A DNA stretch of 64,000 nt, taken from Rhizobium sp. 16-449-1b (GTDB lineage Bacteria; Pseudomonadota; Alphaproteobacteria; Rhizobiales; Rhizobiaceae). Position numbers and translations under genes: made by a program. The stretch is from NCBI RefSeq assembly GCF_017741935.1, contig NZ_JAGHMH010000013.1, forward strand, positions 62,001-126,000, read 5' to 3'. The notes beneath the pieces were generated by a model. The model was given only the letters and a program-made list of their open reading frames with translations. It made no database searches and had not been told where the DNA came from. This document shows, one piece after another, positions 8,058 to 16,618 of the stretch. Numbering within the stretch: position 1 is the first letter of the stretch; each line of letters begins with the position of its first letter.

Positions 8058-8531
8058 ATGTTAGAAAAAATGATCCACGTCCTGTTGGCGATCGTCAGCG
8101 GATTGCTCGTTCTTCTCGGCGCCACGGTCATGCTGTTGGTCGGAGGCAGCCCAAGCAGGGCATTTGCCGAATCGAACGCCGTCACCTTCCCGCCGTTGGA
8201 GCAATTTGTTCACTACACCACGGTGAAGCGTGGCGACTCCACCGAACACATGATGGCCAGCCCAGCCACCTTGGCCTTGCTCAAAGCCGGATCGCCGGTG
8301 CCGGTTGGCAGCCACCTCGTTCTCGTCGACTACCGCAATGGTGCGGTTTTCCGATACTTCGTTTCCCAGAAGATTGGAGCAGGCGTCGGGGACTGGCAGT
8401 TTCAGTGGTTTCATCCCGACCGGTCGATAAAGAGCGACGAGAACACCGCGCGTTGCCACTCATGTCACCGCTCTCGTCAGGAGAGCCAGTTCATGTTCAC
8501 GCTGTCTGAAGCAAAGAGCTTCAGCAATTGA
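8058..8531 (+). CDS. Cytochrome P460-family c-type haem protein
   Basis: This 157-residue protein has an N-terminal signal/anchor segment (about 6-28) and a mature domain matching cytochrome P460 (GSHLVLVDYRNGAVF, WQFQWFHPD). It ends in a single c-type haem motif CHSCH (C133, C136, H137). P460 cytochromes oxidise hydroxylamine or nitric oxide, or detoxify them, in the periplasm. The lysine crosslink of the haem cannot be verified by eye. The stop overlaps the start of the next gene by four bases (TTGA), so this cytochrome is probably made together with that membrane protein. Confidence 0.85.
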   Translation: MLEKMIHVLLAIVSGLLVLLGATVMLLVGGSPSRAFAESNAVTFPPLEQFVHYTTVKRGDSTEHMMASPATLALLKAGSPVPVGSHLVLVDYRNGAVFRYFVSQKIGAGVGDWQFQWFHPDRSIKSDENTARCHSCHRSRQESQFMFTLSEAKSFSN

Positions 8532-9244
8532 GCACGCCGTTCACCAAGATCTCGGGCAGCGCACGCCAGCGGCTCGGCGGACGCATCGTCCTTGCCGTCG
8601 GCATGGGCGCGCTCATGCTGCTTGGTCTCGCATACTGGTGGCTCGAAAACCTCGCCCACGAGCTTTTCGGAACCGCGCTGTTCCTGCTTCTTGCAAGGCA
8701 TATCTACCAGAACCGGAGCTGGTTTCGGAACATCGTCAAAGGGCGATATGGGTTGCGACGCACGGTCATCGTCACGTTTCATGCCGCGCTCGCTCTGAAC
8801 ATGGCTGCACTTCTGGCAACAAGTCTCGCCATATCCCAATCCCTATTCGCGGCTCTGCCACGGCCGGATAGCGCCGTGCTGACCGAAATACACTGGTTCT
8901 CTGCCTATTGGGCCGTGATCGCGATCGGGTGCCATGTCGGACTGCATTGGCCTAGGATCAGGGCAATAACGAGCGCTGCCCTCGACCTGCCGCCGGCCAC
9001 ACCGGCTCAGACACGGCTCCTGACGTTGCTCGCCGTCGTGCTTGTTGCAATCGGCATATCGAGCCTTTCAGCGCTCGATGTCCAAACGAAGCTATCCTTT
9101 GAGCTAAGTCCCAATTTCTGGGACTTCAGCACCTCGGTAACGCCATTCTTTGTCCGCTGGACCGGTGTTCTTGCACTGCCCGCGATCGCAACGCATTGCG
9201 CAATGAATATTATTCCACGCCTCCGAACGCGATCGAAGCTCTGA
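8528..9244 (+). CDS. DUF4405-like multi-pass membrane protein (putative haem b anchor)
   Basis: This 238-residue protein has about six hydrophobic segments (near 20-37, 42-60, 80-103, 117-140, 157-177 and 203-225). Histidines lie in or beside helices (HELFGTALFLLLARH, TFHAALALN, EIHWFSAYW, CHVGLHW), as in DUF4405/cytochrome b-like proteins. The start is TTG at 8528, overlapping the P460 stop, which implies coupled translation. A cytoplasmic-membrane haem b protein would pass electrons between the P460 cytochrome and the quinone pool; this is inference. It converges on the L,D-transpeptidase gene with only 7 bases between. Confidence 0.75.
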   Translation: MSTPFTKISGSARQRLGGRIVLAVGMGALMLLGLAYWWLENLAHELFGTALFLLLARHIYQNRSWFRNIVKGRYGLRRTVIVTFHAALALNMAALLATSLAISQSLFAALPRPDSAVLTEIHWFSAYWAVIAIGCHVGLHWPRIRAITSAALDLPPATPAQTRLLTLLAVVLVAIGISSLSALDVQTKLSFELSPNFWDFSTSVTPFFVRWTGVLALPAIATHCAMNIIPRLRTRSKL

Positions 9245-9251
9245 TGTGACC

Positions 9252-10751
9252 CTAGGAGCGGCTTGCGCTCGTTGCGGCTATCGCATTGAGCGTCTGCGCA
9301 TCACGACCATAGATGTCGTCGTAATAGTGAATGATCCCGTCGGCCGTCGGCCATGCCGTGAAATAGGAGACATAAACGGGAACTTCCTCGGGAACCGGAA
9401 CGTCCTTCTTCTCGCCGCCGGCGATTTCCTGCGCGACCGAATCCACCGATGTCTTCAAGACGGCGGCTGCCATGGCTCTCGGATTTTCCAGCCGCACGCA
9501 ACCGTGGCTGAACATTCTATCCTGCGAAGCGAATTTTCCGCGCGCCGGCGTGTCGTGCATGTAGATGGCATGCGGATTGGGGAACAATATCTTCAGCTGG
9601 CCGAGCGCATTATCGGGGCCTGGCGGCTGTACGACAGCGATATTCTCGAGCGGTTGCGCCCAATCGACTTTCGCCGAGGACATCGGCTTGCCGTTGACCG
9701 ATACCTTGTAGCCCTCGCGGTCGAGGTAGGACGGATCCCGCTTCAGATGCGGAAGCATCTCGTTCTTGATGATCGACTGCGGCACCCCCCAATCGGGATT
9801 GAATTCGACCGTCTTGATCGAAGCATCGAAAAAGTTCGTCTGGTGATCTTGCTGTCCAATCACCGCCTTCATCGAAAGCGTGACATCGCCGTTCTCGGTG
9901 TAGTAGGCCATATAGGCCGGCTGATTGATGAATACGTACCGATCCGGAAACTCCTGCGGCAACCACCGCAGCTCCTCCATGGCGACAATCACCTTGTTCT
10001 TGTTGACGGTAGTATCCCCGCCCTGGCCGGATGTTCGCAGCCAGTGCAATTCGGCGGCGAGCTGGGCAAACTTTGGGCTGCTCGGCATGAAACGGTCGAC
10101 CGCCGACGCCAGGTTTTGCGCTGCTGCCAACTGAGCAAGCGTCGCTTTCAAATCGACGGGCTTACGCTTGAAGTCATAATAGTTCGACAGCTTGTTCGGA
10201 TCGATGCGCCCCCTGAAATTATCCTGGAGAAACATCAGCATATTGCTCGAGAGGGACAGTTCGAACGCTGCCAGAGCTTTCGGGCGGTCAGGCGAATTCT
10301 GCTGCAAAGCCTCCGGGGAGGGCGAAACGGCGTAGTCCGAAACGGTCAGTCCCCAATCGTCGGCCTGCCGCAAGAGGTCAAGCGCTTGCCTTGCCTTGGC
10401 GTTCGGTCCCTTCGCGCCCGTCCAGATCAGCTTTGTTTTCGGCTGGCCATAATAGGCTTCAAGCGCGGCGGCAATGTCACTGTTCATCGATGGAGAAAGG
10501 CCAGCCATCTCCCGCAGGACCTTAGCCGGGTTTCCAGCCCCGCTTTCGAACAGCGTCGACAGCGCTGAATCGTCACCGTGACCCACGACATGCACCGGCC
10601 GGCGCTCGGGAACGGCATATCCCTTCGACGCGGAGAGCTGCGCAGCAGGCGCGGCGGGCTGCGGCTCCGCACGGGCGCCTATCCCGCTTGCCATAAGCGC
10701 GACCACGCTCATCAGAGTGATCTTCAGGCGTAAAGCTGATGTGTCTGCCAT
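9252..10751 (-). CDS. L,D-transpeptidase (YcbB/LdtD type)
   Basis: The enzyme forms 3-3 peptide crosslinks or attaches proteins to peptidoglycan in the periplasm. At 499 residues it has a signal peptide (hydrophobic KITLMSVVALMASG, cleavage near ARAE), a long YcbB-type N-terminal scaffold and a YkuD domain (about 280-450). The catalytic motif is SHGCVRLENP (H416, C418), preceded by YMHDTPARGKF. The frame extends upstream to a GTG at 10820, but the ATG at 10751 has GGGGA about nine bases before it and begins the signal sequence. No partner genes are adjacent. Confidence 0.9.
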   Translation of the reverse strand: MADTSALRLKITLMSVVALMASGIGARAEPQPAAPAAQLSASKGYAVPERRPVHVVGHGDDSALSTLFESGAGNPAKVLREMAGLSPSMNSDIAAALEAYYGQPKTKLIWTGAKGPNAKARQALDLLRQADDWGLTVSDYAVSPSPEALQQNSPDRPKALAAFELSLSSNMLMFLQDNFRGRIDPNKLSNYYDFKRKPVDLKATLAQLAAAQNLASAVDRFMPSSPKFAQLAAELHWLRTSGQGGDTTVNKNKVIVAMEELRWLPQEFPDRYVFINQPAYMAYYTENGDVTLSMKAVIGQQDHQTNFFDASIKTVEFNPDWGVPQSIIKNEMLPHLKRDPSYLDREGYKVSVNGKPMSSAKVDWAQPLENIAVVQPPGPDNALGQLKILFPNPHAIYMHDTPARGKFASQDRMFSHGCVRLENPRAMAAAVLKTSVDSVAQEIAGGEKKDVPVPEEVPVYVSYFTAWPTADGIIHYYDDIYGRDAQTLNAIAATSASRS

Positions 10752-10956
10752 TCCAAATATCCCCAGCACTTGACGAGAAAAGCCACTCCGGATGAGCACA
10801 TTATCTTCGCTTGTCGTCACCGCGGACTAGAGCGGCAACATTCAGGCAGAAGCTGGGCAAAACGCCATCACGAGAGGTTGAAAGCAGGACGACGACAAAA
10901 ATGTCACGCGTATGAAATGCAGGCGCAACAGCATGGTAGGCGGGTCATCACTCAGG

Positions 10957-10982
10957 TGAATCGATCACCCCCGATTGATTCA
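10957..10982. promoter_or_regulatory. Imperfect inverted repeat in the divergent ldt/WGR region
   Basis: TGAATCGATC (10957-10966) and GATTGATTCA (10973-10982) pair at nine of ten positions around ACCCCC. It lies between the transpeptidase and the WGR gene, which point away from each other. It could be an operator; no regulator gene is nearby. Confidence 0.35.
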
Positions 10983-11021
10983 TAAGTCTCGTTGGACGCC
11001 GGCACGTGCATCCCCGATTCT

Positions 11022-11288
11022 ATGGGCATGATCGCTCAGCCATATCATCACCATGTCGAACGCACGGATGCCAAGAGGAACATGGCCCGGTATTACATCA
11101 TGGAGATCTCGCTGACCCTATTCGGCGAGATCCGCCTGACACGCAGCTGGGGTCGGATTGGCCAAAATGGACAAACCAAGGAGCACCATTTCGAGCGTGA
11201 GACGGACGCCGTCGATCTCTTTCTCGCGCTCGTCCGGCAGAAGCGGGCACGCGGTTATCGGCCGCGTGTCCCACCTCTCAGCCCATGA
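11022..11288 (+). CDS. Stand-alone WGR-domain protein
   Basis: The 88-residue protein is almost entirely a WGR domain: ARYYIMEISLTLFGEIRLTRSW, then the defining WGRIGQNGQ, and FERETDAVDLFLALVRQKRARGY. WGR domains occur in PARPs, MolR-like proteins and short bacterial proteins and are thought to bind nucleic acid or mediate contacts. ATGs at 11022 and 11028 and a TTG at 10992 are possible starts; none has a strong Shine-Dalgarno. Function is unknown. Confidence 0.8.
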   Translation: MGMIAQPYHHHVERTDAKRNMARYYIMEISLTLFGEIRLTRSWGRIGQNGQTKEHHFERETDAVDLFLALVRQKRARGYRPRVPPLSP

Positions 11289-11318
11289 GAGCGGGCGGCA
11301 GCCGGTCGATTTGACACC

Positions 11319-11350
11319 GTGTCAGGCGCCACACCGGCAGCGCCTGACAC
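11319..11350 (-). terminator. Hairpin between convergent WGR and chemoreceptor genes
   Basis: GTGTCAGGCGC (11319-11329) and GCGCCTGACAC (11340-11350) form a perfect 11-bp stem with a 10-base loop. It sits 10 bases beyond the chemoreceptor stop and 30 beyond the WGR stop. There is no T-run, so it is a probable but atypical terminator for both strands. Confidence 0.5.
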
Positions 11351-11360
11351 GATCATAGGC

Positions 11361-13310
11361 TCAGAAGTCTTCCCAGGCTTTGTCCACGACCGCTACCGCA
11401 GCCGCCCGGCCACCAAAGGCGTTTGCGATCTTGCGTCCAAGCATGCGCGCCGGAGACGGCACGGCGTTGCTGGCGGCCGATGCCTCGCGAACCGCACCCG
11501 GTGCGGAGACCGCGCGCTGAGCGTCGTCGCCGAAATTGAACCGTGACAGCAATTGGTTGAGCGAGGCCGCGTCCCGGGCAAGGCTATGGCTGGCCGCCGT
11601 CGACTGCTCGACCATCGCGGCATTCTGCTGTGTGCCCTGGTCCATGGCGTTCACAGCGGTGTTGATCTCCTGCAGTCCGATCGATTGCTCGCGGGCCGAT
11701 TTGACGATGGCATCCACGTGCCGGTTGATTTCCTGCACCTCCGCGACAATGACCTCCAGCGCGGTACCGGTATTGCCGACAAGCGCTACACCGGAACGCA
11801 CATGGTCGCCCGACATGATGATCAGCGCCTTGATCTCCTTGGCGGCCTGAGCGGAACGCTGGGCGAGTTCGCGCACCTCCTGGGCGACAACGGCAAAGCC
11901 CTTGCCCGCCTCCCCGGCGCGGGCTGCTTCCACCCCAGCATTGAGAGCAAGCAGGTTCGTCTGGAAAGCGATCTCGTCGATAACGCTGATGATGTTGGTA
12001 ATCTCTCCCGACGAACGTTCGATCTCCTTCATCGCAACGACAGCGTCGCGAACGACCAGCCCGGATTTTTCGGCTCCGGTACGCGCTTGCGCTACCAGAT
12101 TGCCCGCATCCTCCGCCCGCTTGGTGGCATCCTTCACCGTCGTGGTGATCTCCTCGAGCGCGGCGGCCGTCTCCTCGACGGAGGCGGCTTGCTGTTCGGT
12201 CCTCTTCGACAGGTCGTCGGCCGCGGCGCGGATTTCATTTGCGCTCGCATCAATTCCCCGCGCATTGCTGCCGACGGCGCGGAGGGCCTCGCTCAGATTG
12301 GCAACGGACTCATTGAAGTTGGCTCGCAATGCATCGAGATGCGCGACGAAAGGCGTGTCGATGCGATAGGCGACATCACCCTGCGCCAGTCGGCCCAGCG
12401 CGTCGCCCAGCTTGTCCACTGCGAATTGCGTGTCTGCGTCATCCCGAGCTTTCTGGGCGTCGCGCGCGATACGCTCCTTGTCTGAAAGGCTGCGATTGGC
12501 CTCGGCTTCATCTTCAAGACGGATACGCTCCAGCGCGTTGTCGCGGAACACGGACACCGCCTTTGCCATCTGGCCGACTTCGTCGCGCCGGTCCTGTCCT
12601 TCCACGGCCATGGCGGTATCACCGCTTGCAAGCGATGTCATGCGTTCGCGCAATCTCGCGATCGGTGCGGTAATCCCGCGCGCGGACACCAGCAGGGCCG
12701 CCGCGATACTTGCCGCGAAGACGAGGGTGAGCATCGTTAGGGAGATGAAAATCGTCGAGCGCGTCTGCTGGGTCAGCTCGTTTGCTCGCGCATTGATATT
12801 CTTCTTCATCAATGTCGTGAGATCGCGCATATCGGACAGCAGCGGCCTGATCAGGATATCCGCCTGCGCCAGAATCACCAGCGCTTCGGCTGCACGCCCG
12901 CTTCCCAGTTTGACGGCGGCATCGGTCTTGGCGATCACGTCGTTCGACCTCGCGATGAAGGCGTCGATCGCCTCCGCATCCTCTGGACGACCACCCTTGG
13001 ATTGCTGCAGGCGAGCGATCAGGCTCCCGGCGTTTTCCTTGTAAAAGTCGCTCGCCGCCTTGAAGGCCGGATCCTGAGCGTCGTAGGCAAGCGTCTGGTA
13101 GGCCGCGTAACCTATGGAAACCAGGCTTCGCGTGGAGGCGACGAGGTCGACCTCTGCCTGGTAGTCCTGCGCGATGAACTCCGAATAGGTGGAATCGACG
13201 GCCTTGAACTTATCGGACATGAAGAGCGTGGCGCCGATGCCGACCACGCAGATGGGAATGATGAGAGAGAGAATTTTCGTGCGAATGCGCGCGTTTTTCA
13301 GAAACGACAT
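11361..13310 (-). CDS. Methyl-accepting chemotaxis protein
   Basis: The 649-residue protein is an inner-membrane chemoreceptor. It has TM1 at about 12-31, a helical periplasmic sensor, TM2 at about 187-209 and HAMP segments (GITAPIARLRERM, GRLAQGDVAYRI). The signalling domain has the hairpin tip EIAFQTNLLALNAGVEAARAG and the flanking coiled coil. The C terminus is WEDF, the CheR/CheB docking pentapeptide type found in alphaproteobacteria. It stands alone, without che genes, so it must feed the main chemotaxis pathway. The ligand is unknown. Confidence 0.95.
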   Translation of the reverse strand: MSFLKNARIRTKILSLIIPICVVGIGATLFMSDKFKAVDSTYSEFIAQDYQAEVDLVASTRSLVSIGYAAYQTLAYDAQDPAFKAASDFYKENAGSLIARLQQSKGGRPEDAEAIDAFIARSNDVIAKTDAAVKLGSGRAAEALVILAQADILIRPLLSDMRDLTTLMKKNINARANELTQQTRSTIFISLTMLTLVFAASIAAALLVSARGITAPIARLRERMTSLASGDTAMAVEGQDRRDEVGQMAKAVSVFRDNALERIRLEDEAEANRSLSDKERIARDAQKARDDADTQFAVDKLGDALGRLAQGDVAYRIDTPFVAHLDALRANFNESVANLSEALRAVGSNARGIDASANEIRAAADDLSKRTEQQAASVEETAAALEEITTTVKDATKRAEDAGNLVAQARTGAEKSGLVVRDAVVAMKEIERSSGEITNIISVIDEIAFQTNLLALNAGVEAARAGEAGKGFAVVAQEVRELAQRSAQAAKEIKALIIMSGDHVRSGVALVGNTGTALEVIVAEVQEINRHVDAIVKSAREQSIGLQEINTAVNAMDQGTQQNAAMVEQSTAASHSLARDAASLNQLLSRFNFGDDAQRAVSAPGAVREASAASNAVPSPARMLGRKIANAFGGRAAAVAVVDKAWEDF

Positions 13311-13766
13311 GTGACCTCTGTTTGACGGGATCGAGTGTCACGAGGCCGCAAATTCCCATTCGACAGCACGACGGCGCCGGCACAACGGCACGTGACGTGC
13401 CGAAGCGATGCGTATCGTTACGCCATGCAGGGATAGCTCTATGGTTTCTTGGCCGCCAATCCACTCATCGATCGGGTGGGGATATCGACATGGCAGAGAT
13501 CTTGGCCATCATGGCGACTTGAGCGGCTTCTACCAGTTACAAATTCGGCTCAAGGCTAAGGGTTTTCAGTATATCTTGCAGGCAAATCGAAAGCAGGGCG
13601 TAGCATGCGCCATGCCTACGCTTAAATCATCTAAGCAAATGCAATCTAAGACTATTTACTAGTTGTGAGAGCGCGGCAGCACAATCAGTCTTTGCTGGAA
13701 TCAGTTTTCATAAAAATTGAACCAATATGCATCTTCCCGGCATCTCAAAACGATGCCAGGACGCGA
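13311..13766. other. 456-bp intergenic region, AT-richer, no gene seen
   Basis: The region lies upstream of the chemoreceptor and downstream of the 2-hydroxyacid dehydrogenase, both on the minus strand. Part of it (about 13610-13740) is clearly AT-richer than its surroundings. A 6-bp hairpin GGCATC/GATGCC (13739-13757) just past the dehydrogenase stop may terminate that gene, although no T-run follows. A bulged inverted repeat lies at 13599-13620. Short open frames here lack start signals. Confidence 0.4.
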
Positions 13767-14711
13767 CTAGTAGCCTCGATCGAAATCGATCCCATCCGGC
13801 AGAATGCCGTTCGCGCGGTATTCGCCGATCCTGTTGGCAACGATCTTTGCTGCGGTCGACGGGTTGGTGGGCGCCGAGATATGCGGCAGCACGGTCACGC
13901 CCGGGTGATCCCATAGAGGGCTCTGCTCATCGAGGGGTTCGCTCTCGAAGACATCAAGCACGGCGTGCTTGACAGCGCCTGCATCGAGCGCGGCGATCAG
14001 ATCGAGCGTTTTGACGATGCGGCCACGTCCGAAATTGATGAAGCCGGCATTCGCCGGTAGCAGAGCAAATTCGCGCGCGCCGAGGAGCCCTGTCGTTTCA
14101 GCCGTCAGCGGCAGCAGGCAGACCACGATGTTGGACGTCCTGAGCATGGCGTCCAAGCCGTCTGCGCCGAAATAGGTCTCGACACCGTCGACCTGCTTTT
14201 CGGTCCGGCTCCAGCCGCTGACCGCAAAACCCGCCAACTGCAGTTGTCGTGCGGCTGCGCAGCCGAGCGCCCCGAGGCCCAGCAGGCCGACCCGCGTGTC
14301 GGGTGCCGACCGATAAGGAAGCTGCCGCCAAAGGCTTTGGCGTTGCTGCATGTCATAGGCGGGCATGTCGCGGGAGAGATAGAGCGTCCAGGCAAGCACG
14401 GCCTCGGCCATGGTGCGCGCGAGATCCGGATCGACGAGGCGTACGATCGGACGTGAGAAGCCTTTGAGTTCCAAGACTAACCGCTCGACACCCGCCCACA
14501 GGCTGTGCACCCATTTCAAGTTCGGCAGCCGCTCGAGATCGGCGGGGTCGGGATTGGCGACGATGGCGATATCGACACGGGCGAGCTCATCCGGCGACAG
14601 CTGACGAATGGAACGGATGGTTTCCTGCGGCATGGCTGCGCTGAGCGCCATGAGCCAGTTGCTTTCGGCTGCTTCCGACAAGCGCGTGACAAGCGCGATG
14701 AGAGGCGACAT
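13767..14711 (-). CDS. D-2-hydroxyacid dehydrogenase, glyoxylate/hydroxypyruvate reductase A-like
   Basis: The 314-residue protein belongs to the NAD(P)-dependent 2-hydroxyacid dehydrogenases and would reduce a 2-oxoacid such as glyoxylate or hydroxypyruvate. The nucleotide-binding GLLGLGALGCAAA is followed by SGWSRTEKQ, whose SR suggests NADP preference. The catalytic arginine is in INFGRGRIV, the glutamate in FESEPLDEQSPLW and the histidine in LPHISAPT. It lies downstream of an amino-acid ABC transporter operon, separated from it by a strong terminator, so it may be read by partial readthrough or its own promoter. It may process the carbon skeleton left after amine removal. Confidence 0.85.
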   Translation of the reverse strand: MSPLIALVTRLSEAAESNWLMALSAAMPQETIRSIRQLSPDELARVDIAIVANPDPADLERLPNLKWVHSLWAGVERLVLELKGFSRPIVRLVDPDLARTMAEAVLAWTLYLSRDMPAYDMQQRQSLWRQLPYRSAPDTRVGLLGLGALGCAAARQLQLAGFAVSGWSRTEKQVDGVETYFGADGLDAMLRTSNIVVCLLPLTAETTGLLGAREFALLPANAGFINFGRGRIVKTLDLIAALDAGAVKHAVLDVFESEPLDEQSPLWDHPGVTVLPHISAPTNPSTAAKIVANRIGEYRANGILPDGIDFDRGY

Positions 14712-14767
14712 CGATCTGCTCTACATGGATTGCCGGGGATGAAAGCCGGGCGGTATCAAGGAAAAGA

Positions 14768-14792
14768 GGCCGGGCACTTTCGGTGCCCGGCC
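14768..14792 (-). terminator. Rho-independent terminator after the amino-acid binding-protein gene
   Basis: On the minus strand a 10-bp perfect stem GGCCGGGCAC/GTGCCCGGCC closes on a 5-base loop and is followed by TCTTTTCC. It begins 10 bases after the stop of the substrate-binding protein, so it ends or attenuates the operon reading from 18.7 kb. Confidence 0.8.
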
Positions 14793-14801
14793 ATGCGATC
14801 A

Positions 14802-15590
14802 TTACTGAATGGTCTTGATCGGGTCCTTCGGCGCCGGATCGAAGCCGACCAGATCGGTCGTCAGCTTGGCGTAGGTGCCGTCGGCAACCATGTCGGCCAG
14901 CGCCTTGTTCACGGCCTCGACCAGATGCGGCTTGCCCTTCTTGAAGGCGAAGCCCTTCTGAACGTGGCTGACGTAATCTTCGGTCATGGTCAGCGGCATC
15001 TTCGCGGACTTGATGGCGTAGGCGGCGGCGATCGCATCGGTGATGACGGCGTCGACATTGCCGTTGACGAGGTCCTGCATGGCGTCGGATTCGGCCTTGT
15101 AGCCCTTGGAGGTCGCGCCCTTTTCTTCGGCGATTTTCGTCCAGCTCGATGCAACGAGCGCACCGACCGTCTTGCCCTTGAGATCGGCAGCGCTCTTGAT
15201 GGCGGAATCGTTCGGGATGACCACGCGGCCGCCGGATTCAAGCCAGCCATTCGAGAAGGTGACCTGCTGCTGGCGGGCTTCGGTGATGTCCATGGCGGCG
15301 CTGATGACGTCGTACTGGTCAGCCTGGAGGCCGACGAGCAGCGAGTCCCACTTGATCAGGACGGGCGTGTATTCGAGGTTGAGGCGCTTTGCGACTTCGG
15401 TCATGACGCGGATTTCGAGGCCATCGAGCTTGCCATCAGGCGCGCGCATGCTGAACGGCGCGTAGGTGCCTTCGGTGGCGACCATCAGCTTGCCCGGCTG
15501 AAGCAGCTCGAGGTCGGCGGCATGGGCGAGAGAGCCGACAGCCATGCCTGCAAGGGCGGCGGCGGTCATGATGAGAGACTTCAATTTCAT
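14802..15590 (-). CDS. Polar amino-acid ABC transporter, periplasmic binding protein
   Basis: This 262-residue protein has a signal peptide (KSLIMTAAALAGMAVG, cleavage near SLAHA). The SBP_bac_3 domain shows LMVATEGTYAPFSM, LDGLEIRVMTEVAKRL, AAMDITEARQQQVTFS and GKTVGALVASSW. It captures a charged or polar amino acid or derived compound for the permease and ATPase encoded upstream. Its gene is last in the operon, an arrangement that, with the terminator hairpin protecting the 3' end, can favour high expression. The ureohydrolase gene between permease and binding protein hints at a guanidino or amidino ligand; this is inference. Confidence 0.92.
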   Translation of the reverse strand: MKLKSLIMTAAALAGMAVGSLAHAADLELLQPGKLMVATEGTYAPFSMRAPDGKLDGLEIRVMTEVAKRLNLEYTPVLIKWDSLLVGLQADQYDVISAAMDITEARQQQVTFSNGWLESGGRVVIPNDSAIKSAADLKGKTVGALVASSWTKIAEEKGATSKGYKAESDAMQDLVNGNVDAVITDAIAAAYAIKSAKMPLTMTEDYVSHVQKGFAFKKGKPHLVEAVNKALADMVADGTYAKLTTDLVGFDPAPKDPIKTIQ

Positions 15591-15650
15591 GGTTCAGTTC
15601 CCTTTATGTTGGTTCAGTGCATTCACTCGGCGTCGCGCCGCCGGTTTTCG

Positions 15651-16610
15651 TTAGCCCTTCGCCTGAGCGCGTTGGGAAGCAAGCAAGGCCATCAATTCCG
15701 CCATCACGGTTGCGGCCATCAAGGCGGTGATCTGTCCCGGCCCGTCGTAGAGCGGATTGGCCTCGACCACGTCGCAGCCGACGAGGTTGATGCCGTGGAG
15801 GGCGCGCAGGATCTGCAAGGTCTCACGCGCCGTCGGCCCGCCCGCCTCGGGTGTCTGGACCGCGGGGGCCGCAGAGGGATCGATGAAATCCATGTCGAAG
15901 GAGATGAAGGCCGGCCGGCCGCCGACACGATCGGCGATGCGCTGGGCGAGACAATGAGGGCCTAAATCGAGTGCATCGTCGGTCGTCAGCACGTCGTAGC
16001 CGAGATCGATCGACTGGCTGATATCGTCCTTCTGGAACAGCGAGCCCCGCATGCCGATCTGAATGGAGTGCGCGGGATCGATGATCGCCTCCTCTGCGCC
16101 GCGGCGAAACGGCGTTCCGGCGCTATACTTCTTGCCGGCGAAATACTTGTCCCAGGTGTCGGTGTGGGAATCGAAGTGGATCAGTGAGATCGGGCCATGG
16201 ACCTTGGCGAGCGCCCTGATCTCGGCCAGCGTGATCGAGTGATCGCCGCCGATCGCGAAGGGGACGATGCCGGCATTGACCAATGCTGCGACCGACTCTT
16301 CGATGCGCTCCAAGGATTCGATCTCGTATCCCGGCACGACGTTGGCGTCGCCGACGTCAGCCACGGCAAGCTCTTCGAAGACATTGATATTGCCGCGATA
16401 GGGATTGATCGGACGCAGCATCACCGACATGGCGCGCACCGCATTCGGCGCAAAGCGCGCGCCGGTGCGGTACGGGCCGCCGGAATCGGAGGGAAGTCCG
16501 ATCACGGCCGCGTCCAGCCCGCTCAATGTCGTTGCCTGCGGCAGGCGCATGAAGGTCGGCACACCGCAGAACCGAGGCGTTTCAAGCGAGTCGATCGGCA
16601 GGACACTCAT
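15651..16610 (-). CDS. Ureohydrolase (agmatinase/guanidinobutyrase-like)
   Basis: The 319-residue enzyme belongs to the arginase/agmatinase family, which hydrolyses guanidino groups to urea and an amine with two Mn ions. All metal-binding motifs are present: GGDHS, HFDSHTDTW and SFDMDFIDPSAAP. The N-terminal PSDSGGPYRTGARFAPNAVR is of agmatinase type rather than arginase type. The start is ATG 16610 with GAGGT six bases upstream; a longer TTG start has no such signal. It lies 8 bases after the permease stop inside an ABC-transporter operon, so the imported solute is probably its substrate or precursor. The exact substrate is not readable. Confidence 0.88.
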   Translation of the reverse strand: MSVLPIDSLETPRFCGVPTFMRLPQATTLSGLDAAVIGLPSDSGGPYRTGARFAPNAVRAMSVMLRPINPYRGNINVFEELAVADVGDANVVPGYEIESLERIEESVAALVNAGIVPFAIGGDHSITLAEIRALAKVHGPISLIHFDSHTDTWDKYFAGKKYSAGTPFRRGAEEAIIDPAHSIQIGMRGSLFQKDDISQSIDLGYDVLTTDDALDLGPHCLAQRIADRVGGRPAFISFDMDFIDPSAAPAVQTPEAGGPTARETLQILRALHGINLVGCDVVEANPLYDGPGQITALMAATVMAELMALLASQRAQAKG

Positions 16611-16618
16611 GGCTGACC

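Noticed and set aside
7804..8064. Possible small secreted protein before cytochrome P460
   Set aside because: It has a hydrophobic segment but no Shine-Dalgarno, uncertain start and an end overlapping the P460 start codon; not supported enough to call.
13599..13620. Bulged hairpin as a small-RNA terminator
   Set aside because: The stem needs a one-base bulge and has no T-run; no promoter-like element precedes it.
13408..13662. Short open frame in the chemoreceptor upstream region
   Set aside because: No start signal, composition unlike nearby genes and no recognisable motif.
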